Positions 8,987 through 17,458 of a DNA stretch of 64,000 nucleotides are shown here, one piece after another (position 1 is the stretch's first letter; each line of letters begins with the position of its first letter). The notes beneath the pieces were generated by a model. It worked only from the letters and a program-made list of their open reading frames with translations. It was not told where the DNA came from and did no database searches. The DNA comes from SAR202 cluster bacterium bin87 (lineage in GTDB: Bacteria; Chloroflexota; Dehalococcoidia; Lucifugimonadales; UBA3495): contig MPNC01000002.1 in NCBI GenBank assembly GCA_002238825.1, positions 663,923 to 727,922 on the forward strand. The letters run 5' to 3'. Position numbers and translations under genes: made by a program.

Positions 8987-9862
8987 TTACTGCCGCACGT
9001 ACTTGTCCACCCGCTCCTGGGCTCCCAGGGCCATGTAGATGTTGCCGTGGGGATCGACCCAGCTGCCGTGGGCGGACTGCGAGTCCCAGCGCGCCAGCAC
9101 GTTGCCCTCAGGGTCCATGATGCTGACGCGGGGGGACATTCCATTCGCGCCGCCCTCGCTGATGACCAGGTTGTCCTCGCTGTCGATGGAGATATCCAGC
9201 GGTCGCCGCATGTCCTCCCACATGGTGATGTACTCGCCGTCGGACGAATAGATCTGCATCCGGTTGTTTTCGCGGTCGCACAGGTAGAGGTTGCCGTTGG
9301 GATGCGCCACGATGCTGTGGGGCAGGTGGAACTCGCCCGGGCCGCCCTTGCCCGGCTCGCCCCAGGATTGCTTCAGTTCTCCGTCGCGGGAGAACCGGTG
9401 CACGCGGGCGTTGCGATATCCGTCCGAGACGTACAGGTCGCCGTTGGGCGCGGGCACGATCTCCGTGGGATAGTTGAACGGACCAGCCGAGCGCGGGCAC
9501 ACCTCGCCGGGGATCTCGCAGCCGGTGTCGGAGTGGACGCCGCGGTCGCCGATGACCTGCAGCGGCTTGCCGTCCAGGGTGAAAATGACGCAGACCGAAT
9601 CGGTCCGGTCGGTGATGTAGACGATGTCGTCCTGGATGTAGATGCCGTGGGCCTCGTCGATGGCGTGGACACCCCAGGAGCCCACGTAGTTGCCGCCTGA
9701 TCCGAATATCAGAACGGGTGGGTCCTTGCGCTGGAACACATAGACCCGGTCGTGCGAGTCGGTGGCCACCGCCGAGGCGTTGCCCATGGTCATGCCCTCG
9801 GGCAGGCGCGCCCAATTCTCTTCCAGGGTGTAGGTGTACTTGCCGGAGCCTACGGTGGTCAT
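8987..9862 (-). CDS. NHL-repeat beta-propeller protein
   Basis: 291 aa with repeated blades of the NHL/peptidyl-amidoglycolate-lyase-like type: DSHDRVYVFQRKDPPVLIF, GIYIQDDIVYITDRTDSV, APNGDLYVSDGYRNARVHRF, HPNGNLYLCDRENNRMQIY. No signal peptide is visible. A clear GGAGG precedes the ATG. It is followed by nothing on the same strand until rplS, and preceded by an alpha/beta hydrolase gene 46 bp away, likely in the same operon. Substrate unknown. Confidence 0.85.
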   Translation of the reverse strand: MTTVGSGKYTYTLEENWARLPEGMTMGNASAVATDSHDRVYVFQRKDPPVLIFGSGGNYVGSWGVHAIDEAHGIYIQDDIVYITDRTDSVCVIFTLDGKPLQVIGDRGVHSDTGCEIPGEVCPRSAGPFNYPTEIVPAPNGDLYVSDGYRNARVHRFSRDGELKQSWGEPGKGGPGEFHLPHSIVAHPNGNLYLCDRENNRMQIYSSDGEYITMWEDMRRPLDISIDSEDNLVISEGGANGMSPRVSIMDPEGNVLARWDSQSAHGSWVDPHGNIYMALGAQERVDKYVRQ

Positions 9863-9908
9863 GATCAGCCTCCTGTTTCGCTGTGAGCTGTGACGAATTG
9901 TCCGGTGT

Positions 9909-10790
9909 CTACGCTTTGCGGTCGAAGAACCCGTTGTTGATGTGCTCCCGGATGGTGTTCGCCACCAGTTCGGGACGTTGCAATGGCACGTCGTGGATGC
10001 TGTCTTCCAGCCACACGATCTCGCTCACCGGCAACAGCGACGCCGCCCTCGCCATCGACTCTTCGCGCCGGAACCGCCGGTCCATGGCGTCGGGCGTGGA
10101 CTGCCTCGCCGGCAGCATCAGCACCGGGCACTGCAGGGTCGGGTAGAGCTGCGAAGGCTTGTGGTCCCACAGCGCGTCGATGATGCGCAGGTGGTTCTCC
10201 CGCCGCAGGTTGGACTGGATGGTGCCGTCCTCCAGCACGCGGAAGTTGGCGAGCACCGCCTCGACCACCGTTTCCGAGGGATTAGGCCCGAAGCGCGCGC
10301 CCTCGATCACGCGGGACCGCATCATCTCCGGCGTGAATCCGGTGAAGATCGGCGGAGCCATGTCCTCGCGAGCCTGCTCCGGGGACCAGCCGGGCCGCGC
10401 CGACGGCTCAATGGTGCCGCCGTCCACGAAGATCAGGCCCGACGCCATATCCGGCTGGGCAGCCGCCAACTCCAGCGCCACGTCCGCGCCCCACGAGTGG
10501 CCGGCCACGATGGGCCGCTCCCATCCCAGGTGCTTGATGAACGCGGCCGCGTCGCCGGATACCGTGGCGAAGTCATAGCCCTCGTCCACCTGCACGGACT
10601 GGCCGTGGCCCCGCTGGTCCAGCGCAACCACGCGGAACTGTTCCGCCAGCAACGGCGCCACCAGGTCCCAGATGTGGCAGGTTGACGCCAGCCCGTGCAG
10701 CAGCAGGACCGGTCGTCCGTCGCCTCCCCAGTCACGGTAGTGGAAGGGAAGGCCGCGCAGGTCGATAAAACAGTCGTTGGGGGTGGGCAT
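9909..10790 (-). CDS. alpha/beta hydrolase
   Basis: 293 aa. The oxyanion motif is LLLHGLAS, the nucleophile elbow is AGHSWGAD, and the catalytic His is probably in EDSIHDVPLQRPE. The cap domain is rich in Pro and Met. It resembles haloalkane-dehalogenase/esterase-type hydrolases; a precise substrate cannot be told. Probably co-transcribed with the NHL gene downstream. Confidence 0.88.
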   Translation of the reverse strand: MPTPNDCFIDLRGLPFHYRDWGGDGRPVLLLHGLASTCHIWDLVAPLLAEQFRVVALDQRGHGQSVQVDEGYDFATVSGDAAAFIKHLGWERPIVAGHSWGADVALELAAAQPDMASGLIFVDGGTIEPSARPGWSPEQAREDMAPPIFTGFTPEMMRSRVIEGARFGPNPSETVVEAVLANFRVLEDGTIQSNLRRENHLRIIDALWDHKPSQLYPTLQCPVLMLPARQSTPDAMDRRFRREESMARAASLLPVSEIVWLEDSIHDVPLQRPELVANTIREHINNGFFDRKA

Positions 10791-10898
10791 GGGCAGTCTC
10801 CTCGCGGCATTTTAGCACGGGGTCGCCTGCTATAATTCTGCCCGGCGGCCGATCCGAACTGTCTCACGCCGCCTCAATCCACAGGAGGAATCCCGACC

Positions 10899-11237
10899 AT
10901 GTACGCCATTTTCGTGACCATCAACATCAAGGACGGCTACGCCGACGAGTTCTCCAAGGCGAGCCTGGGCGACGGCCAGGGCAGCGTCCGCGACGAGGAA
11001 AACTGCTTCCGCTTCGACATCCTGCGCAGCCCTGACAACCCCAACCAGTTCTACCTCTACGAGGTGTACGCCAACCGCGAGGCCCACGCCACGCACCGCG
11101 AGCAGCCCCACTACGTCGCCTGGCGCTCCGCCGTCGAGCACATGTTTGAAGGCGACCTTGGCCGCGTGGAAATGGAGACCGTCTTCCCCTCCGACGCCGG
11201 CTGGAAGGCGCAGAAACCCGGCCTGGTCAACTGGTAA
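10899..11237 (+). CDS. antibiotic biosynthesis monooxygenase (ABM/YgiN-like) family protein
   Basis: 112 aa, a ferredoxin-like fold typical of cofactor-free quinol monooxygenases and LsrG-like proteins. Seen in sequence: MYAIFVTINIKDGYADEF, ENCFRFDILRSPDNPN, FYLYEVYANREAHATHRE, HYVAWRSAVEHMF. A strong AGGAGG precedes the ATG. It is divergent from the hydrolase gene. Function in vivo cannot be told. Confidence 0.88.
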   Translation: MYAIFVTINIKDGYADEFSKASLGDGQGSVRDEENCFRFDILRSPDNPNQFYLYEVYANREAHATHREQPHYVAWRSAVEHMFEGDLGRVEMETVFPSDAGWKAQKPGLVNW

Positions 11238-11245
11238 GGCGGCTT

Positions 11246-11401
11246 ACGCGTACCCAGTTTCACTGGAACTGTCATTGCGAGTGCAGCGTGGCAATCTCGT
11301 GATGGCAACCAGGGTCTCTTCCAGCAACGAGATCGCCACGTGGTTCGACAATCTCACCATGAGCGGGCTACGCTCTTCGCGATGACAAACTGGGTACGCG
11401 T
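11246..11401. repeat. MITE-like repeat, family B, copy 1
   Basis: ACGCGTACCCAGTTT (11246-11260) is perfectly inverted at 11387-11401 and bounds a 156-bp non-coding segment containing a GTCATTGCGAG and GGCAATCTCG motif. A related copy lies at 33222-33352. Confidence 0.7.
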
Positions 11402-11417
11402 GAGGCAAGAAAGAACT

Positions 11418-11526
11418 GTCAGAATCAGGATTGCCGGGATTTTGGGATTGACAGGATTGAGGCCATTTGCGGTAAGACGTTCCCAATCCTGCTAGTCTTC
11501 TTAATCCGGTAAATCCTGATTCTGAC
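11418..11526. repeat. dispersed palindromic repeat, family A, copy 2
   Basis: GTCAGAATCAGGATT (11418-11432) is perfectly inverted at 11512-11526. It matches copy 1 at 4518-4579, but the interior is longer. Confidence 0.7.
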
Positions 11527-11574
11527 CAACGATCATCCAGCAAGGCGTCGCGACAACTCGTAAAGCGTTCCACC

Positions 11575-12141
11575 GTGTTCAAACCCTTCGCCCCTCGCGA
11601 CCTTGACCCGATCGCTGCCCTCGCGGCCGCGGCGATCATCATCTTTGCCATCTTCGCGTGGACGGCGAAAACCGCGGTCGCGGACCCGAACGACGTGGGC
11701 GTCACCCATTGGGGATGGAAGTTGTGGCAGATCGGCCCCCTGGTGATGGGGTTCGCCGGGGCCTGGTGGTTCTGGCTGAGCACGCGGCGGGTTGCCTGGG
11801 TGCGCAGCCTCGCCCTGGCGGTCCTGGCGCTGATGGTTTTCATCAACGGATACACCGGCCTCTTCGGCGACTACTGGGGTGAAGTGTGGCGCACGGTCAA
11901 CCCGCTGTTCATCGCCTCGTGCAGCATCGCCGCGGTGGCGCTGTGGCGATGCGGATGCACGGCCGGCAAGGCGGGAGCCGCGGTACCGGCTGCACTGGGA
12001 GCCGTGGTCTTCGCCAACGCCTATTTCCTCAACATCGCAGTGCTGTGGATGGTCCTGGACCCGGTGCGGATGCTCACCGAGCTGACCTGGGCCGCCGTCG
12101 CCAACAAGGCCAACGTGGCAACCACCACCTCCACGGAGTAA
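11575..12141 (+). CDS. hypothetical membrane protein, about five TM helices
   Basis: 188 aa, GTG start. Hydrophobic segments lie at about 13-33 (AALAAAAIIIFAIFAW), 50-68 (IGPLVMGFAGAWWFWL), 77-95, 107-125 and 135-160. It ends just before the alkyltransferase-like gene (7 bp), so the two are probably co-transcribed. I do not recognise a family. Confidence 0.7.
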   Translation: MFKPFAPRDLDPIAALAAAAIIIFAIFAWTAKTAVADPNDVGVTHWGWKLWQIGPLVMGFAGAWWFWLSTRRVAWVRSLALAVLALMVFINGYTGLFGDYWGEVWRTVNPLFIASCSIAAVALWRCGCTAGKAGAAVPAALGAVVFANAYFLNIAVLWMVLDPVRMLTELTWAAVANKANVATTTSTE

Positions 12142-12148
12142 CCCGGTC

Positions 12149-12508
12149 GTGGAAGACGCTCCCGACCTGCCCCCGGTGTACGAGCGCGTCCTGGATGTGG
12201 TGCGTCAGATTCCCCACGGCCAGGTTGCGACCTACGGTCAGATCGCCCAGATAGTCGGTGGCTGCACGCCGCGCATGGTCGGCTTCTGCCTGGCGTCGCT
12301 GGCCAGATATCCCGAGGAGCAGCGCCGCGAAATCCCGTGGCAGCGGGTCATCAACGCCCAGGGCAAGATCAGTCCCCGCGGCGAGGGCCTGGGCGCGCTG
12401 TTGCAACGCGAACTGCTGGAAGAAGAGGGAGTCGAGTTCAGCAACGCCGACCGGATCAGCTTCCGCCGCTTCGGCTGGCTGGACCCCTATGAGGGTGAAG
12501 AGGGCTGA
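12149..12508 (+). CDS. alkyltransferase-like protein (ATL, MGMT fold without active Cys)
   Basis: 119 aa. The MGMT DNA-binding motif is clear: QIPHGQVATYGQIAQIV, TPRMVGFCLA. In true alkyltransferases the catalytic site is PCHR; here the site reads IPWQRVINAQG, with Trp in place of Cys. This marks it as an ATL, which flags O6-alkylguanine for nucleotide excision repair rather than repairing it. GTG start at 12149. Confidence 0.92.
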   Translation: MEDAPDLPPVYERVLDVVRQIPHGQVATYGQIAQIVGGCTPRMVGFCLASLARYPEEQRREIPWQRVINAQGKISPRGEGLGALLQRELLEEEGVEFSNADRISFRRFGWLDPYEGEEG

Positions 12509-12523
12509 AGTCGCGAAGGGCAC

Positions 12524-12608
12524 TGGTGGGGAAGGCGGGACTCGAACCCGCACGCCCAGGGGCACATGATCCTAAGTCATGCTCGTCTGCCAATTCCGAC
12601 ACTTCCCC
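12524..12608 (-). tRNA. tRNA-Leu(UAG)
   Basis: Acceptor GGGGAAG pairs with CTTCCCC, with encoded CCA (12524-12526). The anticodon loop CTTAGGA gives UAG. The long variable arm fits class II Leu. T arm GGTTCGAGTCCC. Confidence 0.93.
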
Positions 12609-12661
12609 CCGACCGTTGGCGTGGCCAAATGCGCCGGCTCACGCAACGATTAAATAAAAAA

Positions 12662-12737
12662 TGGTGACCCGCCTCGGGGTCGAACCGAGAACCTGCTGAT
12701 TAAGAGTCAGCTGCTCTGCCAGTTGAGCTAGCGGGCC
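12662..12737 (-). tRNA. tRNA-Lys(CUU)
   Basis: Acceptor GGCCCGC pairs with GCGGGTC (one G-U), CCA encoded. The anticodon stem-loop CTGACTCTTAATCAG gives CUU. T loop GGTTCGACCCC. Confidence 0.93.
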
Positions 12738-13182
12738 AGGCCATGGTGCGCCGGAACGCAGATTCAGGCTACCAACAACCCTTGGGGGTGTCAATGGCGG
12801 CGGTGTGACACCCGGCAAATCACACGATGGTGTACCTGCGTTCCTCGCCATCGCAGCAAGGCGCAAGCACCTCGACCTCGGCCGTCGGGCATTCGAGCGA
12901 CCGTTCCGCGTAGCCGATCCGCCCTCTTGGGATTTTCATCGCCGCAGCGCCGGCCGAAGATTCGCACAACTTGACTGTCTACCAAACAGATACGGTGCCG
13001 GGCCCTCATCCACGAGCCGACACGCCGACGTACCTCGTGCCATTTCCCCAGGGTTCGCCGCATCGAGCGGGGCAACCGCGTGTGCATTAGATCCTATTGA
13101 TAAACAGATAATGCCTCAAATGAGACCGGTAATGCATCGTTGCTCAACTATTTGTTCCGTTACTGGCACCTATCCAATAATC
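12738..13182. other. intergenic region without a convincing gene
   Basis: Between tRNA-Lys and the promoter at 13183. Only one short minus-strand frame looks at all protein-like (12820-12939, 39 aa, beginning MKIPRGRIGYAERSLECP). It has no ribosome-binding site, so I do not call it. Confidence 0.4.
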
Positions 13183-13210
13183 TTGACAGCTCCGTTCACG
13201 TTGATATACA
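13183..13210 (+). promoter_or_regulatory. sigma70-like promoter
   Basis: TTGACA (13183-13188), a 16-nt spacer and TATACA (13205-13210) lie in an AT-richer stretch just before the membrane protein gene at 13246. Confidence 0.55.
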
Positions 13211-13245
13211 GTATAGCCATGTATTTAGGTATTTGATTTCTCAGC

Positions 13246-14427
13246 TTGCTCCTTGTATCACGAATGCGTTCCGCAGATTCCAACGTCGCATCTCGCCGTC
13301 AGGGATGGTTCACGCCGTCGCCACGGTTCTGGAACGTTCTCAGGATAGCGTCGTTCTTCCTGGCCGCTCTCAGCATAACGGCAACGGTTTATTTCGCTCT
13401 AGTCGAACAAGAGCCAGGAATGACCTACCGGATAATCAGCCAGACGGATGCTATCGTTTTAGATCAAGAAGTTGAAGGCCTCAAGATCGAGCTCTACGGG
13501 CGTGATATCGCTGAGCAAGAGGAAAATTTTCAGGTTATGACCATAGTAGTCGAAAATACCGGCGGAACAACCATATCGCCGCACCACTTTGATCAGACCG
13601 TTGAATGGGGAATTTTATTTAACAACGCAAGCGTGTTAGAGGTGACACAGTTTGCATCCAACTCTGACTATATACGTACCAACCTAAATCCGCGGATAGA
13701 GACCCAAAACGGCATTGGGGCCGACCGTCTAACGTCCCGAAAGGTTTTATTCGACAAAATCATACTTGAAGAAAACGAACGGTTCGTTCTGGATGTATTC
13801 TTATGGCACTTGAAATCACATACTCCTTACATATCCCCTCTCGGGAAAATCGCGGGCATTGAAGACATTAATATTTCAACCGAGCCCGTGGCCGACGGGG
13901 ATGCTGGTTTTTTCGAACGCACATTCGGCGGCAACATCGTTACGCAGGGCGTCCGTGCTATCGCCTACAGCGCGCTGCTCATATACCACATGATCCTCGT
14001 ATTCGCAGTCGGATTCGTAATCGTGACTTTACTGACAGATTGGGTGCGCGCGCGCCGACGTCGACGTCGCGAACGACAGGCGCGGCAAGCGTTGACGAAG
14101 CTAGGTCGGGCGAGAGATAGAATAAGGAGTAGTCTGGTCTCGCTCTTTGCGGATCACGGCGCCGCTGGGCTGGCCAGTCTGCGCGCATATGTCGAAGCAC
14201 CCGGCCTGATTACATGGTTCACTCCTTCAGGGCGATGGGTCGTCGATCGATCAAATGAACTGTCTCGCCGGACATCCAAGCGTGACGACGACGCCTGGAG
14301 CGCGCTGCTGGGTATGGATGTCCTGGAAGATGACGGCGATGGTAACATCACAATCGACCCGGCCGTGCTGGGTGCAATTCTGGATCTGTTGGACATGTTG
14401 GGCCTGTCGGACGAATCGGATCCTTGA
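13246..14427 (+). CDS. hypothetical protein with two TM helices and a large outer domain
   Basis: 393 aa. TM1 lies at about 29-50 (IASFFLAALSITATVYFALV). A 190-residue domain with beta-strand character follows. TM2 is at about 240-265 (LLIYHMILVFAVGFVIVTLL), then a very basic patch RARRRRRRERQARQ and a 120-residue cytoplasmic tail ending in an acidic helix. No family recognised. Codon use and GC are lower than in flanking genes, and it sits between tRNA-Lys and tRNA-Gln, both hints of acquisition. Start is TTG 13246 or ATG 13264. Confidence 0.7.
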   Translation: MLLVSRMRSADSNVASRRQGWFTPSPRFWNVLRIASFFLAALSITATVYFALVEQEPGMTYRIISQTDAIVLDQEVEGLKIELYGRDIAEQEENFQVMTIVVENTGGTTISPHHFDQTVEWGILFNNASVLEVTQFASNSDYIRTNLNPRIETQNGIGADRLTSRKVLFDKIILEENERFVLDVFLWHLKSHTPYISPLGKIAGIEDINISTEPVADGDAGFFERTFGGNIVTQGVRAIAYSALLIYHMILVFAVGFVIVTLLTDWVRARRRRRRERQARQALTKLGRARDRIRSSLVSLFADHGAAGLASLRAYVEAPGLITWFTPSGRWVVDRSNELSRRTSKRDDDAWSALLGMDVLEDDGDGNITIDPAVLGAILDLLDMLGLSDESDP

Positions 14428-14506
14428 TCAGTCGACGACCTACTGTCCAATATTCCGGCGCCGCGTTGATAAACGCGCCCATCCCCTGCTAAAATCAATA
14501 CGTCGC

Positions 14507-14580
14507 TGGGGATTAGTCTAGTGGTAAGACGCCTGACTCTGGATCAGGTATCACAGGTTCGAATCCTGTATCCCCAGCCA
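14507..14580 (+). tRNA. tRNA-Gln(CUG)
   Basis: Acceptor TGGGGAT pairs with ATCCCCA; discriminator G; CCA encoded (14578-14580). The anticodon loop CTCTGGA gives CUG. Confidence 0.93.
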
Positions 14581-14598
14581 TTCCTTTTGCGTTTGACG

Positions 14599-14619
14599 GC
14601 CCGCTCCGGCGGGCTTTTT
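14599..14619 (+). terminator. rho-independent terminator after tRNA-Gln
   Basis: GCCCGC, loop TCCG, GCGGGC, then TTTTT. Confidence 0.85.
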
Positions 14620-14732
14620 GGTGCGCGGTCGCAAGTCGCCCGGGGACGTTGCCCGACGCGGCCAAGTTGCGCCTCCCCATGGGCTGGGATAGACTGACCC
14701 CCACCATATATAGGGACAGCACAGGAGCCCCC

Positions 14733-15908
14733 GTGACCACGATTACCAAGACCCCCGAGGAAGCCCGCAACCAGATCGTCAGCATGGTGCGGGACTTCGT
14801 CCGCCGCGAGGTCGAGCCCGCCGCCGCCGACCATGACGCCAACGACACCGTCCCCTACGAGCTCATCGACCAGATGAAGGAGCTCGGGCTGTTCGGCATC
14901 AACGTGCCGGAAGAGTACGGCGGCATGGGCCTCGATTACACCACCTTCGCCATGATCTTCGAGGAGATCAGCAAGGGGTACATGGCGCTCACCGGCGCGT
15001 TGGGCACCCATCACATCCTGACCTACGTGCTCACCCACTACGGCAATCAGGAGCAGCGGGACCGGTTCCTGCCGCGCCTGGCCACCGGTCAGATCCGCGG
15101 CGGCCTGGCCCTCACCGAGCCCGGCGGCGGCAGCGACGTGGGCGCCCTGGAGACCCGCGCCGTTAAGGACGGCGAGGAGTACGTGGTCAACGGCTCCAAG
15201 ATGTTCATCACCAACGCCGAGTCCGGCGACGCCTTCTGCCTGCTGGCCCGCACCAATCCCGACGCCTCCCTGAAGCACCGCGGCCTCTCCGCCTTCGTCA
15301 TCGAGAAGGACGGCAGCCCCGGCTTCAAGGTGGGCCGCCACCTGGACAAGCTGGGCTATCGCGGCCTCGACACCTGCGAGCTCTTCTTCGAGGACTTCCG
15401 CATCCCCGCCGAGAACCTCATCGGCGGCGAGGAGAACGTGGGCTTCGGCCAGGTGATGAGCGGCCTCGAGACCGGCCGCATCAACGTGGGCGCCCGCGCC
15501 GTCGGCGTCGCCCAGGCCGCCCTCGACGCCTCCATGCGCTACATCCAGCAGCGCGAGACCTTCGGCGTCCCCATCAGCCAGCACCAGGCCATCCAGCTCA
15601 AGATCGCCGACATGGCCACCAAGATCCAGGCCGCCCGCCTCCTGGTCTACGACGCCGCCACCAAGAAGGACAGCGGCGAGCGCATCGACCTCGAGTCCGG
15701 CATGGCCAAGCTCTTCGCCAGCGAGATCTGCGGCGAGGTGTCCATGGAGGCCATGCGCATCCACGGCGGCTACGGCTACACCAAGGACTTCCCGGTGGAG
15801 CGCTACTACCGCGACGCTCCCCTGATGATCATCGGCGAAGGCACCAACGAGATCATGCGCCTCGTCATCGCCCGCCAACTCCTGCGTCGCCCCGAGTACC
15901 AGCTGTAG
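14733..15908 (+). CDS. acyl-CoA dehydrogenase
   Basis: FAD-dependent enzyme that makes trans-2-enoyl-CoA and passes electrons to ETF. 391 aa, typical length. Family signatures: GGLALTEPGGGSDVGALETR, VNGSKMFITNAESGD, and the C-terminal IHGGYGYTKDFPVERYYRDA with GEGTNEIMRLVIARQLL. The start is the GTG at 14733 with AGGAG five nt upstream; the frame is open back to 14649 but that part has no family sequence. Codon third positions are almost all C or G, stronger than in neighbours, suggesting high expression. Substrate chain length cannot be told. Confidence 0.94.
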   Translation: MTTITKTPEEARNQIVSMVRDFVRREVEPAAADHDANDTVPYELIDQMKELGLFGINVPEEYGGMGLDYTTFAMIFEEISKGYMALTGALGTHHILTYVLTHYGNQEQRDRFLPRLATGQIRGGLALTEPGGGSDVGALETRAVKDGEEYVVNGSKMFITNAESGDAFCLLARTNPDASLKHRGLSAFVIEKDGSPGFKVGRHLDKLGYRGLDTCELFFEDFRIPAENLIGGEENVGFGQVMSGLETGRINVGARAVGVAQAALDASMRYIQQRETFGVPISQHQAIQLKIADMATKIQAARLLVYDAATKKDSGERIDLESGMAKLFASEICGEVSMEAMRIHGGYGYTKDFPVERYYRDAPLMIIGEGTNEIMRLVIARQLLRRPEYQL

Positions 15909-15920
15909 GGCGTTCTCCGG

Positions 15921-16958
15921 ATGGCTACGAGCAAACTCTTCGGGGCGGCAGAAGAGTCCAACTCACCGAGCGAGTCGCCGCCGCCTTACCGCAGGTTTGG
16001 CGCAACCCTGTACTGCGGGGATTTTCTCCAGGTGTCCGCCGAGTGGCCCTCGCCTACGGTCATAATCGTTGACGGCCCCTACGGGGTCGGGAGCTTTCCG
16101 GGCGATCCGGTCTCTCACGAAGCTTTAGCCGAATGGTATCGGCCGCACGTCGCCCGCTGGGCGGAGCGGTCTCTGCCGGAGACCACGCTCTGGTTCTGGA
16201 ATACGGAAATAGGCTGGGCCAGCGTGCATCCGGTGCTGGTCGAACACGGCTGGGAATACCGCTCCTGCCATATTTGGGACAAGGGCGTTGGACATATCGC
16301 CGGGAATTCCAACAGCAAGACGCTGCGCCGGTTTCCCGTCGTTACCGAGGTTTGCGCTCAGTACGTGAGAAAAGTCAAAGTCGGGACCAATGGCTCGGCG
16401 ATGAGCGTGAAGGAATGGGTGCGGTCGGAGTGGGAACGCAGCGGTCTGCCGCTGTACCAAGCCAACGCGGCGTGCGGCGTGAAAAATGCGGCCACCCGCA
16501 AGTACCTTACGAAGTGCCACCTGTGGTACTTTCCGCCTCCGGAAGCGTTCGAGTCGCTGGCTCGATACGCCAACGAGCATGGGAACTCGCAAGGCAGGCC
16601 ATACTACAGCCTGGACGGAACGCGCCCGGCAACGGCGCAAGAATGGGCTCGGATGCGAGCCAAGTTCCACTGTGATGTGGGTATCACCAACGTCTGGCGG
16701 GAGCCGGCAGTTCGCGGAGAAGAACGGATCAAAGACGCCCACAAGAGCGTACACATGAACCAAAAACCGCTGCGGCTGCTGGAACAGGTAATTGTGGCGA
16801 CCACTGACCCGGGTGATGTGGTTTGGGAACCATTCGGCGGGCTTTGTTCGGTCGCCATCGCCGCAGCGAACCGGGGCCGAGAGTGTCATAGCGCGGAAAT
16901 ACTGCCGGAGTATTTCGCAGCAGCCCGCGACAGGCTTGCTTGCCATGCCACCCCCTGA
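15921..16958 (+). CDS. beta-class DNA N6-adenine/N4-cytosine methyltransferase
   Basis: 345 aa. The catalytic motif IV comes first (VIIVDGPYGVG, with DGPY in place of DPPY), and the SAM-binding motif I region comes near the C-terminus (DPGDVVWEPFGGLCSVAIAA). This order is that of the beta class. A middle region with KPLRLLEQV is also typical. It overlaps by 14 nt the start of a restriction-like gene remnant. Target site cannot be told. Confidence 0.88.
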   Translation: MATSKLFGAAEESNSPSESPPPYRRFGATLYCGDFLQVSAEWPSPTVIIVDGPYGVGSFPGDPVSHEALAEWYRPHVARWAERSLPETTLWFWNTEIGWASVHPVLVEHGWEYRSCHIWDKGVGHIAGNSNSKTLRRFPVVTEVCAQYVRKVKVGTNGSAMSVKEWVRSEWERSGLPLYQANAACGVKNAATRKYLTKCHLWYFPPPEAFESLARYANEHGNSQGRPYYSLDGTRPATAQEWARMRAKFHCDVGITNVWREPAVRGEERIKDAHKSVHMNQKPLRLLEQVIVATTDPGDVVWEPFGGLCSVAIAAANRGRECHSAEILPEYFAAARDRLACHATP

Positions 16959-17447
16959 TCCGTCACAACCTGCCGACGCATGGGAACATTACGCGACCTA
17001 CCGCCGGGTGATCGACGCCATCTACGCGGCGCCGGCGCATTTCGCCAGCAGAACAGCCATTGAAGGCATCGCCGCGACCGACCTGCAGACTCTCAACACA
17101 TAGTGGTGAATCCTTGGGCTTTGAGCAACGTTTTATCGGGGGTTCCGGTAACTTACAAACCGTTCATCACTCAGGCCAAATATGCCGCCGAATACCGAAA
17201 TTACTGGTGGACGGACGTCCGGCAAACCAAAACCGACACCAGGATCACAATACCTCAGGGGATTAACCCTTATCCAGCCAAGAGTGACCACGTCGCCGAC
17301 CGTCCCGTCAGCGATAGAGGGGGCAATTTCGGGCGATTGGCCAGGATGGGTATAATGGACGAATACATCCCGGAACTGCTTGACCTCCCTCTCGCGGGAA
17401 TTCCTGCGAGGGGCTGGATCGATTTCCTGAAACAATTCGAGCAATAG
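16945..17447 (+). pseudogene. remnant of the companion restriction endonuclease, internally deleted
   Basis: The first piece starts at ATG 16945 inside the methyltransferase end and runs 52 residues (EHYATYRRVIDAIYAAPAHF, IEGIAATDLQTLNT) to a TAG at 17101. A second piece in another frame starts at GTG 17103 and runs 114 residues (NPWALSNVLSGVPVTYKPF, AKYAAEYRNYWW, NFGRLARMGIMDEYIPELL). The two look like the N- and C-terminal ends of one protein of a methyltransferase-linked restriction family, with the middle missing; the family link is from memory. If right, the catalytic core is lost and the methyltransferase is now solitary. Confidence 0.55.
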
Positions 17448-17458
17448 GACCTTTCACT

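Noticed and set aside
12820..12939. Minus-strand 39-aa frame ending in UGA with a further 17 open codons, as a small selenoprotein
   Set aside because: No ribosome-binding site, no recognised family and no convincing SECIS hairpin.
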